From Ignavibacteria bacterium (GTDB lineage Bacteria > Bacteroidota > Ignavibacteria > Tepidaquicellales > Tepidaquicellaceae), in assembly GCA_016719565.1 (NCBI GenBank), contig JADJYU010000008.1, positions 124,001 to 188,000 of the forward strand: a stretch of 64,000 nucleotides of DNA. Direction: 5' to 3'. Position numbers and translations under genes: made by a program. Under the pieces are notes generated by a model that did no database searches, was not told where the DNA came from, and saw nothing but the letters and a program-made list of their open reading frames with translations. This document shows positions 56,985-64,000 of the stretch, in pieces. Numbering within the stretch: the stretch's first letter is position 1; each line of letters opens with the position of its first letter.

Positions 56985-59144
56985 ATGAATAATGATGTGA
57001 AAAAATCATTTGTAATATTTTTATTTTTTATAATTTTTGGAAAGATAACCTATTCACAATATTCCTTTCCGGAAAATATTATAAAAGGTACAGGTTCACA
57101 GTTAAACTGGATTTGGCAAAATCCTTATCCACAGGGCAATGATCTTCATTCAGTAAAATTCATCGGAAGTAAAGGTTGGTCTGCCGGTAACTATGGTACA
57201 ATATTAAGGACGAGTAATAATGGACAAAACTGGAACAATCAAATGAGTTACACAAATCAAAAACTCAATTCGATTTACTGCATGGACGAATTCAATGTCT
57301 GGGCTGTCGGTAATAATGGTACTATTCTTAATACATCAAACAGCGGATTCAACTGGAATCAAATAAACACTACATCCAATGAAGATCTGTATTCTGTATT
57401 TTTTATAAATTCACTTACGGGATGGACAGTCGGAAGCTCAAACACAATTCTTAAAACCTCAGACGGCGGGTTAAACTGGATCAGTCAGCAAACCGGAATT
57501 AACAACAGCATATTATATTCTGTGATGTTCATAAATGCTGATACAGGCTGGATTACCGGCTCCTACAATTCAATATTAAATACTACAAACGGTGGTGATA
57601 ACTGGACCACTCAGCAAATTTCAACTGTGGAATTACCTCTTTATTCAATAAAATTAAATAACGGAACACTTTATGCTGCAGGAGTTGGATTTTACAAAAG
57701 TACAGACTTCGGAAATACTTGGATCAATTTTCCTCTGAATGTTTGGAGTCCGATAATATCTTTTGACTTTGTAAATTCTGATACTGCATTTGGAATCGGC
57801 GGACTCGATAGTTTTATCCGAACGACCAATGCCGGATTAAACTGGAATTATTATCCCATTCAAACTAATGGATTAAAAAACTCTATTTGTTTTCAGGGTG
57901 CCTCAGGGCATTTAGTAGGAGAGAATGGTATTATTTATTCATCTTCAAACGGAGGCGGTAATTGGTTCAGTCAAAGCAGTAATGTTTTTTATAGTTTTTA
58001 CTCTGTCTGTTTTCCAAATTCAAATACAGGATGGGCGGTTGGTAGTTTAAATCCCGGATCCAATACCGGAGCTTTGATGAAAACAACTGACGGAGGAAAT
58101 AACTGGATTGATAGGTCAGACAGTTCGAGTACATCTTTTTATGATATATATTTTTTAGATGAAAATACAGGATGGACTTGCGGATATAAGGAAAAGATTT
58201 TGAAAACCACCGACGGCGGAAACAACTGGTTCCTTCAGTATCTTTCAATTGACCGTAGATTAACTGCAATATATTTTTATGATCACAATACAGGATGGGC
58301 AGCAGGAACGGGAAAAGTGCTTAGGACAACGGACGGCGGAAATAACTGGACCAGACATACCGGATTTTCTGAAATGTTTTCGATGTCTTTTACAAATCAA
58401 AATACCGGGTGGGTCGTTGGATATGGCGGGAGAGCTCAAAAGACCACTAACAGCGGTTTGAACTGGACTATAATACCGATTGGTACATCAGCATCACTGA
58501 ATTCAGTATTTTTTATATCTCAATCTACCGGTTGGATTGCCGGAAGTAATCTTACTTTGTTAAAAACAACTGACGGAGGAGAAAACTGGATCAACCAGTC
58601 ATTTGGATTACCGTTCTGTAATATAATGAGTATTAGTTTTGCAAATGAAAATGAAGGATATGCTGTTGGTTTTGAAAATAATTCCGGAGTAGTTTTTCAT
58701 ACAACAAACGGCGGAATGATCTGGAAATATTCTGATAACGGACCTTCCACAAGTCTTTTTAGTGTTCACTATAATTTATCATCCGGATTATTTTATACTG
58801 TTGGTGAATTCGGATCAATACTAAGAAGTGAGGATTCTGTTATTACTGATTTTCAGGAAAACAATTTTTTGTCAGTTCCTGAGGGATTTTATCTCAGTCA
58901 GAATTATCCAAATCCGTTTAACCCAAAAACAGAAATTAGATACGAGTTACAAATTACTAGTTTTATAAAATTGAAAGTATATGGTATACTTGGAAATGAA
59001 GTGGCGGTATTAGTAAATGGTAAACAGAATGCCGGATATTATTCGGTTGAGTTTGACGGCAGTAGATTTGCCAGCGGAGTTTACTTTTATAAATTGGAAG
59101 CCGGGTTTTTCAAAGATACTAAACGTATGGTTCTTTTAAAATAA
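56985..59144 (+). CDS. Ycf48-like beta-propeller exported protein with T9SS sorting domain
   Basis: This 719-residue protein has a signal peptide, then repeats like VKFIGSKGWSAGNYGTILRT and FINSLTGWTVGSSNTIL with TTDGGNNW endings, to about residue 620. It ends in a T9SS type A sorting domain (SQNYPNPFNPKT ... KRMVLLK). It is a divergent paralogue of the gene at 54756-56801 and forms one flank of a locus with beta-helix-like genes. The last 120 bp and the downstream gap recur at 62077-62300. Confidence 0.92.
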   Translation: MNNDVKKSFVIFLFFIIFGKITYSQYSFPENIIKGTGSQLNWIWQNPYPQGNDLHSVKFIGSKGWSAGNYGTILRTSNNGQNWNNQMSYTNQKLNSIYCMDEFNVWAVGNNGTILNTSNSGFNWNQINTTSNEDLYSVFFINSLTGWTVGSSNTILKTSDGGLNWISQQTGINNSILYSVMFINADTGWITGSYNSILNTTNGGDNWTTQQISTVELPLYSIKLNNGTLYAAGVGFYKSTDFGNTWINFPLNVWSPIISFDFVNSDTAFGIGGLDSFIRTTNAGLNWNYYPIQTNGLKNSICFQGASGHLVGENGIIYSSSNGGGNWFSQSSNVFYSFYSVCFPNSNTGWAVGSLNPGSNTGALMKTTDGGNNWIDRSDSSSTSFYDIYFLDENTGWTCGYKEKILKTTDGGNNWFLQYLSIDRRLTAIYFYDHNTGWAAGTGKVLRTTDGGNNWTRHTGFSEMFSMSFTNQNTGWVVGYGGRAQKTTNSGLNWTIIPIGTSASLNSVFFISQSTGWIAGSNLTLLKTTDGGENWINQSFGLPFCNIMSISFANENEGYAVGFENNSGVVFHTTNGGMIWKYSDNGPSTSLFSVHYNLSSGLFYTVGEFGSILRSEDSVITDFQENNFLSVPEGFYLSQNYPNPFNPKTEIRYELQITSFIKLKVYGILGNEVAVLVNGKQNAGYYSVEFDGSRFASGVYFYKLEAGFFKDTKRMVLLK

Positions 59145-59396
59145 AACAAAATTCCTGAAAGATTATTATTTATTATACATTACTGCTGTATTTTAATGAC
59201 TAATTCAGATATAGATCAAATTTATTTAAAAAATCAAATATACAATTATGGCTACTCAGGTTACAGTAAAATCTAAAACAACGGGATCTTTAACATTTTA
59301 TACTTCATATGCAAATGCCAGATCAGCTGCCGCCGCAGGAGATGTTATTCAGATCCGGGCTGATCTTGACGAGCAAATTATTTTAAAAGACGGTGT
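59022..59396 (+). repeat. Direct repeat, copy 1 (375 bp)
   Basis: Spans the end of the T9SS sorting domain of the propeller gene, the gap, and the first ~150 bp of the beta-helix-like gene. It is nearly identical to 62077-62449. Confidence 0.85.
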
Positions 59397-60581
59397 AGAT
59401 ATTTACATTGATCCCGGAACTCTTGTAGATATGACAGATGAGCTTCCGACAGTCACAGATGGTGAAAATGATTGTGTCTGTAATATTACAGGCGGCGGTA
59501 TAATAAAAAATTCCTATACAGGCAGTAATAAACAATCATGTGTGAAAATATCTCAAAGTAATTCAATAGTTAATATTGAATGTTTTCGTATTGAAGGTGA
59601 AGGAGAAAATTCCGGTTCTACTGAAGGCGCCTGCGTAGATGTATCTTCAGCTGCTAGTTCAGATTAATCTGCAACAGGGTTTTTAATAAATATAATACCG
59701 CAATAAATATTTCTGACTGTGAAGATTTGTTTTTAGATATCGTCAATGTGGAATCCGGTACATTGAATAATCCAAATGCAGGAGCTCCTGCAATGTATCT
59801 GGGAGCAGCCGGATCTATTTATATCAATGAACTAAAATGCACCGGATACGGAGCATGTTTTCAGCATGCTGATAAAGTCATTGGAGCTACAATAAATAAA
59901 ATTTATACCATTCTTCCAAGCGGATCTTCTCCTTCGGCTGCTGCGCCTGCTTTACTACTTGATGACAGAACAGGTGATCAGGACCTTGTCTTATACTTCG
60001 ATGAAATAAAAAACTTCAATACAAATACAGGAGATGCAGTACAGATCACTCAGGGGAAAGCTCTCTTATTGGAAGAAGTATATACAGTACAAAAAGGCAA
60101 ATCTCTCGATCTGACAAATGATATCATATCAGCTTATATACAGTGTGATGAGATAATAAGTCTTACAGAAGGAATAAATATAGAAAATTCCGATGAACCG
60201 ATTGTGATCGTAGCTAATTATATTGAAGGAAGTGATGGGAATGTTGGTGTGATAAGATCTGCAAGCGGTTCTAATTATGTTTTGAGGAATGCTAAAATAA
60301 AAAATGTAAGTACAGGAAGCAATTCAGTTTGTATCTTTATAAATTCGGGGTCTTCGGAAACAGATCAAACAATTGAAATTGAGAATCTAATTTTAGTTAC
60401 TGGAAATACATCAACCGGTGACACAATCAGAAGAGATGGAAATACTGGTATCGTTATAAAAAATTTGGGTTTATTTGTAAACAAATTGATCAACGAAGAA
60501 TTAATAATCTTGGAAATTGGAGTAGGATTAGGTAATCCAGAGTATAACTATAAATATATTTTTAGCACCGATATTAATTAA
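59248..60581 (+). CDS. Beta-helix-like protein 1 of a tandem family, frameshifted
   Basis: It starts MATQVTVKSKTTGSLTFYTS and continues in the frame to 59667. The chain resumes in another frame (RVFNKYNTAINISDCEDLFLDIVN) to 60581, so one base is off near 59655. About 444 residues in total. There is no signal peptide. Short repetitive strands (IIKNSYTGSNK; AKIKNVSTGSNSVCIFINSG) suggest a right-handed beta-helix as in tail spikes or surface proteins. I do not recognise the family; the assignment is structural inference. Paralogues start at 62301 and 63649. Confidence 0.7.
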
Positions 60582-60585
60582 TATT

Positions 60586-62197
60586 ATGAAAACATTTTTA
60601 ATGTTGGAAATATTGACAGTATTTATTTTACTTACAAATAATTCACTTATATCTCAAGTATCTTTAGAATGGGTAGATAGATTTGATGGGTTTGAAAATT
60701 CTATTGATGGAGGTAAATATATTTTATTTGATAATTTCGATAATATTATTGTGGGGGGAGTAAGTTATAATTCATTCAATAATTCCGACTTTACAATAAT
60801 CAAGTATTCAAAATACGGTAATAGAATAAGGGTATCTAATTTTGATGGTGGTGACAATGATTATTTGAATGAAATGAAGGTTAGTAAGAATGGGGACATT
60901 TATGTTACTGGTCAAAGTAGGGAAACTGGAAATCGTGAACAGTTCGATTATTTAACTATAAAGTTTGATACATCTGGATTTAAACAATGGGAATCAAAGT
61001 ACGATGGAACATCCAATCTTAATGACGAATCTTTTGATATTGCTTTGGATAGCTCAGGAAATATATATATTACAGGTTTTAGTACGGATTTCAAAACAAA
61101 TAGAGATTGTGTCACTATTAAATACAACTCTTATGGACAACTCATGTGGATACAAAAATATGATCACAGTCATTTAAACGATGAAGGATGGGCAATAGGG
61201 ACAGATAAGAACAATAATGTATATGTAGCAGGATTTAGCGGTGACTCTTTATCTTCTGATGACTTTTTTTTAGTTAAATATGACTCTTCCGGAAATCAAA
61301 TTTGGGTTGAAAGATATAACGGGACTGGAAATACAAGGGATTTTTGTCAACACTTAGTTTTGGATGATTCTGCAAATATTTACATAAGCGGATATACAAC
61401 AAGTTTAAATACAGGAGCTGATTATACAACTATAAAATATAATTCTTCCGGAATTTTACAATGGGTTCAAAAATATGATGGTTCGCAAGGTTCAGATGTT
61501 GTTCGATCAATTGCAATTGACAGAGAAAGTAACATTTATGTAACCGGAAGCAGTATTGGACAAGGGACTGGATATGACTACGCAACCATAAAATATAATT
61601 CAAATGGTATTCAACAGTGGGTATCTAGATATAACAATGGTTCCACTGATCTTGGATTTTGTATAGCAGTTGGAGAAGAAGGCAGTGTATATGTTTCAGG
61701 CGGAAGTAAGGGTAGCATTACAGATTATGATTATGCAACTGTTAAATATAATTCTTCCGGACAGCAACAGTGGATTCAAAGGTATGACTATTCAGGTGAA
61801 TTTGGGGATATTGCAAAATCAATAATAGTAGATACTTATGGCAGTCTTTATATTACCGGTACCAGTGATAGAGATATTCAAACATTAAAGTATTCTCAGC
61901 TAACAGGATTAATTACAAATCAACTGAAACTCCTTCAGATTTTTCTCTGTCGCAGAACTATCCAAACCCATTCAACCCGAAAACAATTATCAATTATCAA
62001 TTATCAATGTTCAATTTTGTTTCGATAAAAAGTATATGATGTGCTTAGGAATGAAGTGGCTTCACTTGTAAATGAGAAACAGAATGCCGGATATTATTCG
62101 GTTGAGTTTGACGGCAGTAGATTTGCCAGCGGGTTTACTTTTATAAATTGGAAGCCAGGTTTTCAAAGATACTAAACGTATGGTTCTTTTAAAATAA
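60586..62197 (+). CDS. SBBP-repeat propeller protein with frameshifted T9SS sorting domain
   Basis: The open frame (60586-62028, 480 residues) has a signal peptide and six or so repeats of the form YATIKYNSSGxQQWxxRYxG ... IYVTGSS, the SBBP propeller pattern. Near 61945 a shift breaks the C terminus. The corrected text reads SQNYPNPFNPKTIINYQLSMFN, then KVYDVLRNEVASLVNEKQNAG, a T9SS sorting domain, ending at 62197. A second shift lies near 62130. It starts 4 bp after beta-helix-like protein 1, so they are co-transcribed. Confidence 0.85.
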
Positions 62198-62449
62198 AAC
62201 AAAATTCCTGAAAGATTATTATTTATTATACATTACTGCTGTATTTTAATGACTAATTCAGATATAGATCAAAATTATTTAAAAAATCAAATATACAATT
62301 ATGGCTACTCAGGTTACAGTAAAATCTAAAACAACAGGAACTTTAACATTTTATACTTCATATGCAAATGCCAGATCAGCTGCCGCCGCAGGAGATGTTA
62401 TTCAGATCCGGGCTGATCTTGACGAGCAAATTATTTTAAAAGACGGTGT
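62077..62449 (+). repeat. Direct repeat, copy 2 (373 bp)
   Basis: Nearly identical to 59022-59396, with two one-base deletions in the sorting-domain part and a few substitutions. It covers the end of the SBBP gene, the gap, and the first 150 bp of the second beta-helix-like gene. Confidence 0.85.
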
Positions 62450-63593
62450 TGATATTATAATTACATCCGGGAAAATAGTGGATATAAAAACTTCTTTACC
62501 TACTATTATTGATAACGGAGTGAAATGTATTTGTAATATATTCGGAGGCGGTATTATTAAAAATTCCAATACAGGTACTGTAAAACAAGAGTGTATAAAG
62601 ATATCGAATGCATTGTCGAAATTTATATACAATGTGATTCAATTTACGGATTAGGCAGGGAGCAGTTCCGGGACAAGAAATCTGCCTGCAATAAATGTTA
62701 CTCAGGCGGCTAAGTTTAGTGTAGTTTGCAATAACATTTACAGCAATGTAAATACCTCAGTTTTAATATCAAACTGCAGTGATTTTATATTAAATGTAAA
62801 TCAATAGAATCAGGTACATTTGGCAGCACCAATACAGGGACATCAGTATTAAATTTAAAAGCATCCGGGTCTTTATTTGCAGATGAAATCATATGCAACG
62901 GAACCGGCTCATGCTTTGAACAGACAGGCGGAAATATTTTTGCAAAAATTTCCAAACTTACAACAAAAGATAATGCTTCTGCCGCTTTTCCTACATTGAA
63001 CTGATAACGTAACCGGAGAACAAAGTCTGATATTGAATTTTGATGAAATCCAAAATCTTAATGATACAGACGGCGATGCAGTAACTCTTGCTGAAGGCAA
63101 AGCAGTATTGACAGGAAGAAGAATTTATTCTAAAAAAGGATTATCATTGGATCTCGGGGCGAATGCCAATATCAACTGCAGTGAAATAATCAGCGAAACT
63201 CAGGGATTGAATATTCATAACACAGACCCGGAAAGTATAGTAATAGATTCGGATATCATTGAAGGAAGCACAGGAAACAGCGGTGTGGTTTACGCTGATC
63301 TGTCTTCAAAATTTACAATAAAAAATGCTAAGGTCAGAAATGTAAGTACTGCAAGTTCTTCAGTCGGAATTTATCTTAATCCCGGAAATGGAAATCTGTC
63401 TGTTAATTTAATAAATATAATCGTTGTAACAGGTAATACTACTTCAGGAGAGAGCATATATACACTTACAGGTTCAAACGATACTTATGTTTATAATTAC
63501 GGTTTGTTTGTAAACAAAGAAGTAAATGGCATCAATCTTTTGGTAGGCACGGTCAGTAATTTCAAATATATTAATGATATAAATGTATCATAG
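62301..63593 (+). CDS. Beta-helix-like protein 2 of a tandem family, several frameshifts
   Basis: Its first 50 residues are almost identical to beta-helix-like protein 1 (MATQVTVKSKTTGTLTFYTS), and the rest is diverged. The frame stops at 62654 and later parts read on in other frames (about 62670-63003), then the last frame (63033-63593, QNLNDTDGDAVTLAEGKAV; AKVRNVSTASSSVGIYLNPG) to the end. At least three breaks, near 62640, 62805 and 63000. No signal peptide. Function is unknown. Confidence 0.65.
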
Positions 63594-63648
63594 ATTAAGA
63601 ATAAACATTTATCATATAAAATATTTTTAAAATTTAAATTTAAGTATT

Positions 63649-64000
63649 ATGGCAAAGGTAACAGTGTTGGATATAGATGGGGTAGAAACAAGCTATTCTA
63701 CATATTTAGCTGCCCGTAATGACATAATCAATTCATCCATTCAGCGGCCGCTGATACAAATATGGGCGAATTTAAATGAGCAGATTGTATTGCTCACTGG
63801 AGCAGATATCTGGATAGCGCCGGGGGTGGTGATTGATCAAGATCCTTTAAATCCGGGAGTGACTATTACAGATAATAACCAAGCTGTAGAGTGTACTATT
63901 TATGGTTATGGAGTAATTAATAATACTGGATCAAGCAGCTGTATAAGCGTCGTACATTCAGGATCTAAATTATCAGTTGATTGTGATGATATAAAAAATG
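63649..64000 (+). CDS. Beta-helix-like protein 3 of a tandem family, cut by window edge
   Basis: From the ATG at 63649 the frame is open to the window edge (117 residues): MAKVTVLDIDGVETSYSTYL, then NLNEQIVLLTGADIWIAPGV and CTIYGYGVINNTGSSSCISV. The pattern follows the first part of proteins 1 and 2 (DLDEQIILKDGVDIxI; CxIxGxGIIKNS) at lower identity. It is intact so far. The 56-bp gap from protein 2 fits a tandem operon that continues beyond the window. Confidence 0.7.
   Translation, partial: MAKVTVLDIDGVETSYSTYLAARNDIINSSIQRPLIQIWANLNEQIVLLTGADIWIAPGVVIDQDPLNPGVTITDNNQAVECTIYGYGVINNTGSSSCISVVHSGSKLSVDCDDIKN

Noticed and set aside
1..64000. tRNA, rRNA, prophage or transposase genes
   Set aside because: I looked for typical T-loop sequences, rRNA blocks and transposase or phage structural motifs and found none that I could support.

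Overview
The window looks like a chromosomal piece of a low-GC bacterium of the Ignavibacteria / Bacteroidota-Chlorobi (FCB) lineage. Eight intact genes and one frameshifted gene end in the 'YPNPFNP...GxY' type A sorting domain of the type IX secretion system (T9SS), a hallmark of this lineage, and many products are families common there (DUF4331, DUF4199, choice-of-anchor V, Ycf48-like propellers). No T9SS machinery, rRNA or tRNA gene is visible.

Layout. 1-12.3 kb: exported proteins (two choice-of-anchor V-like proteins, one frameshifted; an M1 aminopeptidase; a dockerin-tailed lipase) and a DUF4331-TPR-HupE/UreJ cluster. 12.4-16.2 kb: an unknown protein, an orphan PAS histidine kinase, recX and recA. 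16.5-17.3 kb: a non-coding array of about 37 degenerate 21-bp units, the most unusual structure here. 17.5-20.5 kb: a lipoprotein plus outer-membrane barrel pair. 20.7-23.3 kb: a TonB-dependent receptor behind a TPP riboswitch with a terminator, so probably a thiamin-related importer. 23.5-33.4 kb: cupin, voltage-gated ion channel, desaturase, a PAP2-like fusion, hutU and a TPR-like protein. 33.5-40.2 kb: exported FN3, cupredoxin and Rieske proteins, then hsp20, dnaK and an exonuclease/GIY-YIG fusion. 40.4-54.4 kb: mostly housekeeping genes (YitT, DUF1579, kbl, GNAT, LptF/G, SRP RNA, Gfo/Idh/MocA, a PhoB/PhoR-like pair, gatA, tatA, purQ, purS, ECF sigma and anti-sigma-like protein, holA). 54.7-64 kb: two divergent Ycf48-like T9SS propellers, an SBBP-repeat protein and a tandem family of beta-helix-like proteins that runs off the window.

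Almost every gene from 40.8 to 54.4 kb is broken by one-base indels, many in homopolymers, although several are normally essential (gatA, holA, lptF/G). Uncorrected sequencing or assembly error is the likeliest cause. Such genes are given here as single features spanning their fragments, with the breaks named. A few similar breaks occur at 2.04, 24.98-25.12, 59.66 and 61.9-63.0 kb.

Regulation visible in sequence: a TPP riboswitch, an SRP RNA, several intrinsic terminators (one between recA and recX), three Crp/Fnr-type palindromes, a possible sigma-54 promoter before hsp20, and 12-bp direct repeats between the divergent propeller genes. Assignments are from motifs read by eye; no database search was run.
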